From Pseudovibrio sp. M1P-2-3 (GTDB lineage: Bacteria > Pseudomonadota > Alphaproteobacteria > Rhizobiales > Stappiaceae): a stretch of 64,000 bases of DNA. The stretch covers positions 4,044,001-4,108,000 of the forward strand of contig NZ_JARRCW010000001.1 in NCBI RefSeq assembly GCF_031501865.1, given 5' to 3'. A model generated the notes under the pieces. The model was not told where the DNA came from. It was given only the letters and a program-made list of their open reading frames with translations, and made no database searches. Positions 42,544-52,279 of the stretch are shown here, one piece after another; position 1 is the stretch's first letter; the number at the start of each line of letters is the position of its first letter. Both the position numbers and the translations under genes were made by a program.

Positions 42544-42664
42544 TTTCGGCCATTTTTGGCCGAAATTATCATTAAACTTTGAATGATTAGGGGTTATCTC
42601 TATGGATATACAGGCGAAAAAGGCCTTAGCCAAAAATGGCCAAGCTCGGCCAAAAATGGCCGAG
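42544..42664. promoter_or_regulatory. Three GGCCA-N4-TGGCC hairpins upstream of hcp
   Basis: TTTCGGCCA-TTTT-TGGCCGAAA (42544-42565), GCCA-AAAA-TGGC (42629-42640) and CTCGGCCA-AAAA-TGGCCGAG (42645-42664) share one palindromic core. They lie 210-330 bp before hcp. They could be operator sites for the hcp operon or part of a small decayed repeat element. The remaining DNA from 42337 to 43027 shows no gene. Confidence 0.5.
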
Positions 42665-43027
42665 CCGATATATACGCATTATTCCAATAGGTTGCAGCGT
42701 GTAGCCTACATATGTAGCGCGCATTTAGCTCATATGCAGAGTCGTTACATTACATTTTTAGGATTTTTATTAAGGTTTAAGTGAAGCCTATACATACCCT
42801 TTTTGAGAAGTTTGTCCCGCCAGAAAAACGACCGTTTATCTGGTGCTCATACATGCACGCTATTTTGGAAACTATTTCGACCAGAAAACCCGGTAAAGAA
42901 TTCAAAGGCAGATTGCCTGCCTGCGCCAGCTTTTCTGATACTTAGAGGCTACCCATATTGATCGGATATATGCGTGTTCCTAAAAATGATGATAATTAGC
43001 TGTCTGGACTGATAGATCATCAAGTAC

Positions 43028-43159
43028 GAGGAGGTTTATCTCAAGACTTACAACAATGTAGATGAAGCAAGAAAGTTCATCAGGACATATATTGCTTTTT
43101 TTAACCAAACACGACCACATCCATCACTTGACGCCCCCTCCCCCAGATCAGGCTTATAA
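43028..43159 (+). pseudogene. IS3-family transposase OrfB, 3' fragment
   Basis: The frame reads KYEEVYLKTYNNVDEARKF, then IAFFNQTRPHPSLDAPSP and a stop. This is the end of an IS3-type OrfB (usual form YNxxRPHSSLDxxTPDQAY). A shift within the C-rich run explains the lost PDQAY ending, which is still readable in the next frame. Only about 45 codons remain. 43160-43519 beyond it is AT-rich promoter DNA for the helicase gene. Confidence 0.75.
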
Positions 43160-43519
43160 AACCAATTTTTGCACAGTCTTCAACAATCTGCTTTGGTGAA
43201 ACGGATCCACATCAGATCAATGTTCACCTGCCCAAACAAACCCATCGACCCCTTCTAATATCATAAATATTACTACATTAAACATTTCTAATATTCTATA
43301 AAGTCATTTAATTACAGCCACTTAACTAATAGAATCTCTTTTACAACTCAACGCCTGACATATCTCCTATGCGCAATTTTAGCTGCCACTACGATTTAAG
43401 ATAAGCTTATAACTGTTGATACTCTTGCTATCTTGGGACAGCAAAGCCTGTCTGGGCTAGCTACGCTATTGGAATCAACTCATATAAATTAAATAAATTT
43501 AAGCTTTAAAGAGGCAAAT

Positions 43520-46500
43520 ATGCTGGAGATCACCCAAGAAGCACGTTCTGAGCAGACGGATTGCGGTATCTCGTTCCACGTGAAGATCTCCAGCGTTGTA
43601 AATTATGCGAGTTGGCAGAACTCGGTTCCCCTCCTCTCTTTCGTCGAACTGCATAACTCAGCAGAACACGCTCAGAACAACCTTACACTAGAGCTAAGCT
43701 TCACTCCGTCATTCGCAAAGGCCAAAAGCTGGAAGCTTGATCGCTTACCTGCAGACGAGACACTCAGCCTTTCAAATCTTGAGGTGACTTTAGACCCAGA
43801 TTACCTGCAAGGACTGGATGAAGCTGAAAAAGGGGTCGCCGTATTCCAGCTGCGAAATGCTGAGGGGGAACTTGTCGCTGAGCACAGAAAAGAATTGCGA
43901 TTGTTAGCTCGCGACGAATGGGGCGGCTTTGCAGGCATGGCAAGCATTGCGGCGGCATTTGTTATGCCCAATGATCCTGCTATTGCTCAGGTTCAACGCG
44001 ATGCTGGGGAAGTTCTTGCTAAGTACGGATATTCACCAGCTCTGGACGGATATCAGAGTAAAGATCCTAAAAGAGTTTACATGTTGGGCGCTGCGCTCTG
44101 GTCAGCGGTGGCGGGTATGGGCTTGCTTTATGCTGAGCCGCCCAAGAGTTTTGAGGTTCACGGGCAAAAAGTTCGGCGCCCGTCAACTGTCCGAGAACAG
44201 GGCCTGGCAACATGTTTTGATAGCACGCTCTTCTTTGCATCTGCTCTAGAGGCAATTGGCCTGAATCCTGTAGTGCTTATCACTGAAGGTCATAGTTATT
44301 GCGGTTTCTGGCTCCGAGAGACAACGCTTTCATCTCTCATTGAGCAAGATCCGACTGAAATCAGAAAAGCACTCGCTGCACGCGAGCTTATTGTTTTCGA
44401 AACGACTGGGATTACTCATCGCCCAGCAGATCAATTTGAAAAAGCAATTGCAATCGCCAAGAGCTACACGAACGAAGAAAACGAAGCCAAGTTCGTAGGC
44501 GCGATTGATATTGCCCGCGCAAGAGCATCTCAAATTCGCCCTATGGCCTCACACCAAACGGTTACCTCAGAAAATCACAGTGAGGCTCCAGAGTTTGAAG
44601 CATCAACTCTGCCATTGCCCAAAGCCCCTAGTTTCGAAGCGCTGCCACTAGACGAGGCTGAAGAATCTCCGAGTACTCCAAAGGATAGGATCGCACGCTG
44701 GCAAAACAAGCTGCTTGATCTATCGTTGAGAAACCGCCTGTTGAACTTTAAGCCGACCAAGCAAACAGTGCCATTCTTATGCACTGACGTTCCCCTGCTG
44801 GAAGACCGCCTCGCTGAGAGGAAGAAAATTCGTGTCATCTCGCTGCCGGATGAGAACCCACATGGGGAGCGCGATGAGGATTTGCATCTCAAAAATACCG
44901 GACAAGATCTGGACCAAGAGTTTGCGGCACAAGCAATCGCGAGAAATGAACTTCCTTCCATTCTCGAAAAGCGCGAGTTGGACAAACGCCTTACAGAACT
45001 CTTCAGGCGTGCAAAAAATGATCTGAACGAGGGCGGCTCCAACACCTTGTTCCTTGCTGTTGGTTTCCTGCGCTGGAAGAAGTCAGCTGACGACGATAAA
45101 GCCTATAAAGCGCCATTGCTGCTTATCCCTGTAAAACTCACGCGTAAGAGTGCTGCATCTCGATTCAACTTGGAGCACCATGAGGACGAAGTGCGCTTTA
45201 ACGCAACTCTGATGGAATTCCTCAAGAAGGACTACAATCTTTCTCTCCCACCATTTGACACAAAGTTGCCAACCGATGAGAGTGGCATTGACGTTCCATA
45301 CGTATTTGAGATGGTTCGGAAAGCAGTACGTGACGTGCCGGGCTTTGAAGTTGTCGATGAGACAGCGCTCTCAACCTTTTCTTTTGCCAAGTTCCTTATG
45401 TGGAAAGATCTCGTTGAGCGTACTGATGATCTGCGCAAGAACCGCGTCGTAAAGCACTTAATTGACAATCCAGACAAAGCTTTTGAGCCGGGTGTTTCAA
45501 CTGCTTTTCCTTCTGAACGCGATATTGACGTAAAGTACGACCCTAAGGACATCATCACCCCTCTTCCCGCTGACTCTTCACAGTTAAGCGCAGTCATGGC
45601 TGCCGTAGAAGGTCAGGACTTTATCCTTGTCGGTCCTCCAGGTACGGGTAAAAGCCAAACCATCACAAACATGATCGCTCAGTGTTTGGCTAACAACAAA
45701 AGCGTCTTGTTTGTTGCAGAGAAAACCGCAGCTTTGGATGTTGTGTACCGTCGCTTGCGACAACATGGGTTGGGCGAGTTTTGCTTGGAGCTGCATTCAA
45801 ACAAAGCTGAACGAAAGCAGTTCTTAGAGCAACTTAAGACTTCATGGGAGCAAGGTACAAAGCCAGATACGGGCGAATGGGTGCGCATCAACGAGCAGCT
45901 TAAGGTTCGTCGAGATCATCTTAACGACTATATTGTTGCCCTTCACACGCCTTCTGCCTGCGGCCTTACTGCGTTTGATGCTCTGGGATTAGCCGTCAAA
46001 CATGCCAATGATTACGTTCCTAAGCTCGACTGGGATAACAACAGGTCCATTGGAAAGGAAACGCTTGCACAGCTGCAGGACACTGTAAGTGAAATCGCCA
46101 GCGTGCACCGCCAAGTACAACCAATCCCCGCTCTTAACCTTATTAAGCACCAAGATTGGTCTGTACGCTGGCAAAATAACTTACTGGATGCAATCTCAGC
46201 AACTGCGAATGTGACATCCAAATTTCTGGAGCAGTTAGATGCCTTCAACCAACTTGTTGACTTCAAGGCAACGGCACAACTTAGTCTGCAGGATATAGAA
46301 AATATTTGCTCATTTTCAGAGCAAGTTTTATCAACTCAGAACACTCCGTTGAGTATCGTGTTCGAAGAGCGCTTTGATGAGATCAAGGCGTCTGCATCAA
46401 AGTTGATCCATCAACTAGATGCCTTCAATCAACTTGTTGATTTTAAAGCAAGTGACACTCTCATCTTGCAGAATATTGAAGAGATCTGCTCGCTGGCAGA

Positions 46501-49500
46501 ACTAATTCAATCAACACAAAACATGAAACTGGATCAGGTCTTTGAAGCGCGCTTCAATAAGCTCAAGACGTCTGTTTCCAGGTTTCTCTATCAATTGACG
46601 GCCTTCAATCGTCTCTCAAACTTTACAGCAAATGACACCCTCATCTTACGCGATATTGAGGAAGTTTGCTCGCTAGCAGAGCTAGTCCAATCAGCTCAGA
46701 GAAAGCAGTCAGGTGTTGTATTTGAAGAGCGTTTTAATGAAATCAAAGCAGCTGTAAGCGATCTTCTTAGTCAGCTGGATACCTTCAACCAGCTTAGTGA
46801 TTTTAAAGCTAGTGACACTTTAAGCTTGCAAGATATTGAAGAAGTTTGTGCCTTTGCCGAGCTGGTTCAATCAACAAAGGAAACGCAGTTAGGCGTTGTA
46901 TTTGAAGAGCGCTTTGACGAGATTAAGGCAACCTCTCAAAGCCTAGAAAAAGATGTAATCCGGTTTAGGACAGCAGAGGCACAACTAAGTGCATCGTATG
47001 ATGAAGCAACAATCTTGCGATTACCGGTAGACTCTCTGGACCACAATTGGCGTGAAGCTTGTTCTAAAATGTGGCCGTTCTCCGCTTTTGCAAAAGGCAA
47101 AATAAGAAAACTGCTACAAACCTATGCTAAAAATGGTAGCGCAAATCCCGAAACTGAAATTTTTCAGCTACGAGAGATGCAAGATGCATTGAATGCAATT
47201 CAAAAACAGGATGATCAACGTTTCTACCCAAAATGGAATGGAACGCGGACAGATGTTGAAAAATTCAGCTCTTACTTTGACTTAGCTGAGAAAGTCAAAG
47301 CCGTATTTGTTCATATCGATCACCTCAGCAACTCAACCATCTTCAAGAACAAGAAGTTACGTTCTTGCTTAGAGGGGGGAGAATTCAACCACCCGTTGCG
47401 TTTACAATCCCAAAAGTTGCTCAAAGCAAAAGAACATTTTCACGTTAAGTTTGCGCAACTCTGTGACTTTACAAGTTCACTCGCGAACCAAAGAGATAGG
47501 CGCTCCCTACCTAAATGGGAAGCTACACAAACAGATATTGACCACCTTCGCTCATATTTTGACTTGGCTGAGGAAAGCACAAAGGCCTTCCGACATATCA
47601 ATCACCTGAGCAATACCACGGTCTTCAAAAGCGAAGAACTCCGCACTAGCCTATCTGAAGGAAGTGCTGATGATCCGTTACGGTTACGGGCAGCAAAATT
47701 GATTGAAGTTGCAAAGCTCTTCCGTGACGGGTTAGGCCGTTTTTGCCACGCAGCAGGTTCTAACAAAGATCATTTTGAAGGGACTGCAATCTTACATAGA
47801 TTGCAGGATGATCTCCAAGTCTTAACCAACAATTCAAAGCAGCTTCAAGTTTGGACCGAATGGCAGAAAGTCAAAACAACTGCTGAAAATCAAGACCTCA
47901 CGCCATTTATTGAAGCCATTGAGAACCAACTCATTCCTTATGAAGACTTAGAGAAGCGTTTTACGGTTGCTTTTGCAAACTGGTGGCTCCCAGAAGCTAT
48001 CGATAACACTCATGTTCTTCGCAGTTTTAAGCGCTTCAAGCATGAAGAGATGCTGCAGCAATTCCGAAAACTGGATGACCAAGCGCGAGCTACTGCGGCA
48101 TACAAAGTACAATCTGCCCTAAACCATAAACTGCCATCACAGCATGCTGTTCCCAAGAACTCAGAACTTGGAACACTTCGTCACCAGATGAATTTGAAAC
48201 GCCCGAGCAAATCTATTCGTGACGTAATCTCAGCGATGCCCGGGACATTCAGCAAGTTGGCTCCTTGCCTTCTTATGTCTCCACTGTCAATTTCGCAGTA
48301 TCTTCCTGCAGGCCAATCCCAGTTTGATGTGGTGATTTTCGATGAAGCTTCCCAGATCACGACATGGGATGCTGTTGGAGCAATCGCACGTGGTACACAA
48401 ACCATCATTGTGGGCGATCCTAAGCAGCTGCCTCCAACCAACTTCTTTGGTCGTTCAGAACAAGATGATGATGAAGAGCTGGAAGCCTACGAGAAGGATC
48501 TGGAAAGTATCCTTGAAGAGGCAAAAGCCTCTGGTTTGCCTAACTTGCAACTGAACTGGCACTACCGTAGTCGTCACGAGTCTCTCATCGCCTTCTCCAA
48601 CTGGCACTACTACGAAAACAGGCTGATTACATTCCCATCACCTGTCGTCGCAGACCGTGCTGTCAAACTCGTTCACACGCCGGACGCAATTTATGATCGA
48701 GGCAAGAGCAGAACCAATAAGCTAGAAGCCCAGAACATCGTAAAAGAAGCGGTTAAACGCCTGCGCAAGTGGATCGATCTACCGGAAGAAGATCGCCCTA
48801 CACTTGGCGTAATAACCTTCAACCAACAACAGCAGAGTTTGATTCAGGACTTGTTTGACGCTGAATTGCGTAATCATCCTGAGTTGGAGTGGTTCTTTGC
48901 TGATGAACGTATTGAACCGGTTATCGTGCGCAACCTTGAAAACGTTCAAGGTGATGAGCGGGATGTAATGATGTTCTCAATTACGTTTGCACCTGACATT
49001 GCTGGCAAGATGTCCATGTCGTTTGGCGCGATCAATAAAGATGGCGGGGAACGCAGACTAAACGTTGCTGTAACTCGCGCCCGTGAAGAGCTACTCATTT
49101 TCAGTACAGTTACGGCAGATGCAATTGATACATCTCGCACGAAAGCCCTTGGCGTTAAGCATCTTAAGGAGTTCTTGAGCTTTGCTGAAAAAGGCACGAT
49201 TGCACTAGCAGCTTCAGACGATGGTTCTGTAGGGGGCTACGATAGCCCATTCGAAGAAGCTGTGTCCGAAGCACTACAGATGCGAGGTTGGACAATTGTT
49301 CCGCAAGTCGGGGTGTCAGGCTTTAGAGTAGATTTAGGCATTGTACACCCAGATAAACCGGGAGCGTTTATTGCTGGCGTAGAATGCGATGGAGCAACAT
49401 ACCATAGTTCAGCAACGGCACGAGATCGCGATAAAGTACGCGAGCAGGTATTGCGCAATCTAGGTTGGGAAATCCTTCGTATTTGGTCTCCTGATTGGTG

Positions 49501-50284
49501 GTACGACTCTCAACATGTAGCAGACGAGATCCATCAAAAGCTCCGAGATCTGTTAGCCGATAGCCGTGCAACAGATAAACTGAAGGAAGAGCAAGCAGCA
49601 GAGGCTGCAAAGCTTGAAGAAGAGAGCTTGGCTTTTGAAGCTCAACTTGATGAAAGCATTCCGGACACCTCTCTTGAAGAGGTCAAGGAAACGGCACAGG
49701 TTGATAGGATTGAGCCACTACAGAGCACTCCATTGCGTGGCAATCACTCTGTAACTTCAGCATCAAATGCACCTTCACCAACATCAAAGCCGTATGAGTG
49801 GACAGACCTTTCTGGCCTTGCACCGGATCCAGACAAATTTCATGACGCTGACTATGCCCCAACACTGTCGGAGATGATCAGAAAAATTGTATCGGTTGAA
49901 GGGCCAATCAAAGATACAGCATTGGCGCAGCGCATTACCAAAGCACATGGTTGGAGTAGAACTGGTGCTGTGTTGCGGCGTGAAATTGAGCAGCACTTTG
50001 CGAACTTTGACTTTCACGAGGAAACAACAGGTACCTTTGTTTGGGAAAAAGATAGCAAAACGCAACTCATTGGCTTCAGGCCAGCAGTCAACAAAGACTA
50101 CAGGCGCTCTGTAACGGATATTCCAATTGCTGAAATCGCCGGCCTCATTGATGAGCAGCCCCATTTGCTCCGAGAAGAGGACCCGGTCAATGCAATTGCC
50201 CGGGCAATGGGCTATGACCGCGTCGCTGCAGCCATTAGAGCAAGAGTCACGGAAGCAATTAATTATTTTCACGCTATACAATGA
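43520..50284 (+). CDS. Giant DUF4011 / SF1 helicase / Vsr-like nuclease / DUF3320 protein with transglutaminase-like region
   Basis: 2254 residues in one frame. About 200-270: transglutaminase-like core with Cys232 (GLATCFDSTLFFASAL) and His258 (TEGHSYCGFW). From 388: DUF4011 (RWQNKLLDLSLRNRLLNF). Helicase: Walker A GPPGTGKS 705-712, motif II FDEAS near 1608, GDPKQLPP 1632, LNWHYRSRHESL, QGDERD near 1810, NVAVTRAREEL 1848. Between the helicase halves are four 60-residue repeats (902-1141) and two 94-residue repeats (1234-1421), probably coiled coil. Nuclease: SPFEEA (Glu near 1912), RVDLG (Asp1938), VECDG (1954-1958), a Vsr/REase pattern. DUF3320 at about 2115-2190. Related DUF4011-helicase-Vsr proteins have been reported as anti-phage (recalled). 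Lies alone between IS3 fragments. Confidence 0.88.
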   Translation: MLEITQEARSEQTDCGISFHVKISSVVNYASWQNSVPLLSFVELHNSAEHAQNNLTLELSFTPSFAKAKSWKLDRLPADETLSLSNLEVTLDPDYLQGLDEAEKGVAVFQLRNAEGELVAEHRKELRLLARDEWGGFAGMASIAAAFVMPNDPAIAQVQRDAGEVLAKYGYSPALDGYQSKDPKRVYMLGAALWSAVAGMGLLYAEPPKSFEVHGQKVRRPSTVREQGLATCFDSTLFFASALEAIGLNPVVLITEGHSYCGFWLRETTLSSLIEQDPTEIRKALAARELIVFETTGITHRPADQFEKAIAIAKSYTNEENEAKFVGAIDIARARASQIRPMASHQTVTSENHSEAPEFEASTLPLPKAPSFEALPLDEAEESPSTPKDRIARWQNKLLDLSLRNRLLNFKPTKQTVPFLCTDVPLLEDRLAERKKIRVISLPDENPHGERDEDLHLKNTGQDLDQEFAAQAIARNELPSILEKRELDKRLTELFRRAKNDLNEGGSNTLFLAVGFLRWKKSADDDKAYKAPLLLIPVKLTRKSAASRFNLEHHEDEVRFNATLMEFLKKDYNLSLPPFDTKLPTDESGIDVPYVFEMVRKAVRDVPGFEVVDETALSTFSFAKFLMWKDLVERTDDLRKNRVVKHLIDNPDKAFEPGVSTAFPSERDIDVKYDPKDIITPLPADSSQLSAVMAAVEGQDFILVGPPGTGKSQTITNMIAQCLANNKSVLFVAEKTAALDVVYRRLRQHGLGEFCLELHSNKAERKQFLEQLKTSWEQGTKPDTGEWVRINEQLKVRRDHLNDYIVALHTPSACGLTAFDALGLAVKHANDYVPKLDWDNNRSIGKETLAQLQDTVSEIASVHRQVQPIPALNLIKHQDWSVRWQNNLLDAISATANVTSKFLEQLDAFNQLVDFKATAQLSLQDIENICSFSEQVLSTQNTPLSIVFEERFDEIKASASKLIHQLDAFNQLVDFKASDTLILQNIEEICSLAELIQSTQNMKLDQVFEARFNKLKTSVSRFLYQLTAFNRLSNFTANDTLILRDIEEVCSLAELVQSAQRKQSGVVFEERFNEIKAAVSDLLSQLDTFNQLSDFKASDTLSLQDIEEVCAFAELVQSTKETQLGVVFEERFDEIKATSQSLEKDVIRFRTAEAQLSASYDEATILRLPVDSLDHNWREACSKMWPFSAFAKGKIRKLLQTYAKNGSANPETEIFQLREMQDALNAIQKQDDQRFYPKWNGTRTDVEKFSSYFDLAEKVKAVFVHIDHLSNSTIFKNKKLRSCLEGGEFNHPLRLQSQKLLKAKEHFHVKFAQLCDFTSSLANQRDRRSLPKWEATQTDIDHLRSYFDLAEESTKAFRHINHLSNTTVFKSEELRTSLSEGSADDPLRLRAAKLIEVAKLFRDGLGRFCHAAGSNKDHFEGTAILHRLQDDLQVLTNNSKQLQVWTEWQKVKTTAENQDLTPFIEAIENQLIPYEDLEKRFTVAFANWWLPEAIDNTHVLRSFKRFKHEEMLQQFRKLDDQARATAAYKVQSALNHKLPSQHAVPKNSELGTLRHQMNLKRPSKSIRDVISAMPGTFSKLAPCLLMSPLSISQYLPAGQSQFDVVIFDEASQITTWDAVGAIARGTQTIIVGDPKQLPPTNFFGRSEQDDDEELEAYEKDLESILEEAKASGLPNLQLNWHYRSRHESLIAFSNWHYYENRLITFPSPVVADRAVKLVHTPDAIYDRGKSRTNKLEAQNIVKEAVKRLRKWIDLPEEDRPTLGVITFNQQQQSLIQDLFDAELRNHPELEWFFADERIEPVIVRNLENVQGDERDVMMFSITFAPDIAGKMSMSFGAINKDGGERRLNVAVTRAREELLIFSTVTADAIDTSRTKALGVKHLKEFLSFAEKGTIALAASDDGSVGGYDSPFEEAVSEALQMRGWTIVPQVGVSGFRVDLGIVHPDKPGAFIAGVECDGATYHSSATARDRDKVREQVLRNLGWEILRIWSPDWWYDSQHVADEIHQKLRDLLADSRATDKLKEEQAAEAAKLEEESLAFEAQLDESIPDTSLEEVKETAQVDRIEPLQSTPLRGNHSVTSASNAPSPTSKPYEWTDLSGLAPDPDKFHDADYAPTLSEMIRKIVSVEGPIKDTALAQRITKAHGWSRTGAVLRREIEQHFANFDFHEETTGTFVWEKDSKTQLIGFRPAVNKDYRRSVTDIPIAEIAGLIDEQPHLLREEDPVNAIARAMGYDRVAAAIRARVTEAINYFHAIQ

Positions 50285-50640
50285 TCTATAGTAGTCTCCA
50301 CTTGATGTCTTGGTTTATATCTCTCTTTGCAAAAGATAGCTGGGCTCCGACAACCACGCAGGGAGGATACAGGCCTTTACTCCCTTTGTTGCCAATGAGA
50401 AGGTCGGGGCCCTTGGGCAAAGGCGTATAGTAAAGTTCTGTACCGAAAATATGTGAGCGTGTGACCTGACCGGCCTAACGCCTTAAATACAATCCCCTGA
50501 GTTAATCATGCGGGACGGAATGAATGAAATCCAATATTAATGGTGCCTGGAGCGTTGAGGATAAGCGAGCCATCTGTCAGGAGTGGACTGGCTCGGGAAA
50601 AGTGGAGGGACTTCTGATAAGTTCAGGTCGGGAGGACTTT
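50285..50640. other. Non-coding stretch behind the helicase gene
   Basis: No gene is seen. An open frame from 50524 leads into the IS3 OrfA fragment but the first ~39 codons have no transposase character; it is probably the IS end and flanking DNA. Confidence 0.4.
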
Positions 50641-50925
50641 ATGGGGCGACCAAATTATACAGAAGAGTTTAAGCGTGAAGCGGTTAGGCTCGTTGAGGTG
50701 AGCGGACGTGGTGTTCATGAAATTGCAGAGGACTTAGGGGTAGCGCGTTCCAGCTTGCAGCGTTGGGTTCGGGAGTTCCGAGACCGGGATCTGCTTTCGG
50801 GCGCACATAAGGATGCCAGCAGAGAACTGGTGCGGCTGCGCAAGGAAAATGAGCTCCTGCGTCAGGAGAGAGATTTACTAAAAAACTATACAGGACAAGT
50901 CTTTTGGCCCGCCTGTGCGCGGTAG
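50641..50925 (+). pseudogene. IS3-family OrfA, truncated at its 3' end
   Basis: From ATG 50641 the frame gives MGRPNYTEEFKREAVRLVEV, a helix-turn-helix (GVHEIAEDLGVARSSLQRWV) and a zipper (ELVRLRKENELLRQERDLLK). Intact OrfA proteins continue KKATAFFA; here the frame departs to NYTGQVFWPACAR and no OrfB follows. It is in the same orientation as the OrfB tail at 43028-43159 on the other side of the helicase gene. Confidence 0.75.
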
Positions 50926-51052
50926 AAACTTTTTATGCTACCCTGCATCTCAGGAGGAGAGCGGCCGTCCGCTTATTGGAGGTGCGACCCCGTTAAAAAA
51001 CGTGGCCCGTGGACTGATGAGATATAGTCAATTCTGGTGTATGAGCTTTTGC

Positions 51053-51224
51053 TTAAGCAGCTTTCTGATCGGGTTGTTGTTGTTCAATCCCATCTTTGAA
51101 GTCGATGCCTGTGATGAGTTTGCCAAGATCGGCAAAGCCGCGTAGTTTTCGCCATCTTGTCTGCGCGCATTGCGCGAGTTTGAACATCATCTGCAGCATG
51201 CCATCGCGGTTGAGGCAGCCCTTA
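51053..51224 (-). pseudogene. IS256 transposase, C-terminal part
   Basis: Reads KGCLNRDGMLQMMFKLAQCA, then RWRKLRGFADLGKLITGIDF and KDGIE, the usual end of IS256-type (Mutator) transposases. It joins in frame with the N-terminal part at 52280-53360 (...IRHRTKRA|KGCLNRDG) if the IS630 and one TA are removed. Confidence 0.85.
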
Positions 51225-51307
51225 AAGCAATGAGGCGCAACGCTGAATCGATTGGGGATTCCCAATCAGGTTGATTTGTGATTCACTCCTTTTAGGGAGG
51301 AGATCAC

Positions 51308-51736
51308 ATGGGCCGGCCACTTTCACTTGATTTACGCCTTCGCTTTAAAAGGCTCATTTTATCCGGGATGAGCGGGCGTGAAGCAGCACGCCGCCTGCTG
51401 ATCTCTCCAGCATTAGGATCTCGCTTGGCCCGTAAAGTTCGGGAGGGGCAGAGTTTAATCCCGGTCAGGACAGGGCGCCCAAAGGGAGGCGGAAAATTGG
51501 AGCCCTACCTCTCCTTCTTGCGCGAGCTGGTCAATCAAGACGGAGATATCACGTTGATGGAGTTATGTGATGCACTTTTCATGGCTGAGGGAGTGAGGGT
51601 TCACCATACTTCCGTCTCCAAGGCTTTGCGCCGTCTTGGCTACACCTATAAAAAAAATCGTTGGTGGCAACCGAGCGTGGCAAACTCCATGTACAAAATG
51701 CCAGAGATGAATGGCGCCACACCCGTCAGCCTATAA
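51308..51736 (+). CDS. IS630 type 2 transposase, N-terminal frame (copy C)
   Basis: 142 residues; differs from the other copies by a Ser-to-Leu change ([10 protein letters not shown] instead of [10 protein letters not shown]). The A8 frameshift run is at 51650-51657. Confidence 0.87.
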   Translation: MGRPLSLDLRLRFKRLILSGMSGREAARRLLISPALGSRLARKVREGQSLIPVRTGRPKGGGKLEPYLSFLRELVNQDGDITLMELCDALFMAEGVRVHHTSVSKALRRLGYTYKKNRWWQPSVANSMYKMPEMNGATPVSL

Positions 51737-52266
51737 TGCGTGATCTGCCTGAGAGACTGGTGTTTCTCGATGAAACCAGTGTTAAAACGAATTTAACCCG
51801 GCTGCGAGGCCGAGCCTTTAAAGGGGAACGAGCCCTTGACACAGCGCCGTTTGGACGCTGGCAGAACCAGACCTTTATCGCCGGTTTGACCCACGAGGGA
51901 CTCATTGCGCCCTGGGTTCTGGACGGGGCCATGAATGGCAAGGCATTCACCACTTATATCACGACACAACTGGCTCCATGCTTGCACCCTAAAACGGTGG
52001 TCATTCTGGATAACCTGTCCACACACAAAGTTCCAGAAGCCGCAAGGGCCCTCAGACAAAGCGGGTGTTGGTTCCTTTTTCTGCCGCCCTATTCTCCTGA
52101 TCTCAATCCTATCGAAATGGCGTTTTCCAAGCTCAAAGCACACCTACGCAGAATGAAAGCCAGAACCTTTGAGACCTTGATAAAGGCTCTGGGTGACATA
52201 TGCGATCTGTTCACACCCCAAGAGTGTTGGAATTACTTCAAGGCAGCTGGATATGTTTCAGTATAA
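51661..52266 (+). CDS. IS630 type 2 transposase, C-terminal DDE frame (copy C)
   Basis: 201 residues identical in translation to the two other copies, with the complete DDE triad. Probably expressed as a -1 frameshift fusion with the frame at 51308-51736. Confidence 0.87.
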   Translation: MVATERGKLHVQNARDEWRHTRQPIMRDLPERLVFLDETSVKTNLTRLRGRAFKGERALDTAPFGRWQNQTFIAGLTHEGLIAPWVLDGAMNGKAFTTYITTQLAPCLHPKTVVILDNLSTHKVPEAARALRQSGCWFLFLPPYSPDLNPIEMAFSKLKAHLRRMKARTFETLIKALGDICDLFTPQECWNYFKAAGYVSV

Positions 52267-52279
52267 AGGCTCAAGACTA

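Larger units (their letters stand above)
51225..52279 (+). mobile_element. IS630-family insertion sequence, type 2, copy C
   Basis: Same 1055-bp element as at 7619 and 32884 but in the opposite orientation. TA at 51223-51224 and 52280-52281 is the target duplication. Precise removal restores the IS256 transposase frame, which defines the element ends. Confidence 0.92.

Noticed and set aside
46223-46942. 180-bp spaced repeats considered as a repeat array such as CRISPR
   Set aside because: They are in-frame coding duplications of 60 residues without spacers; no CRISPR array or cas gene is present in the window.
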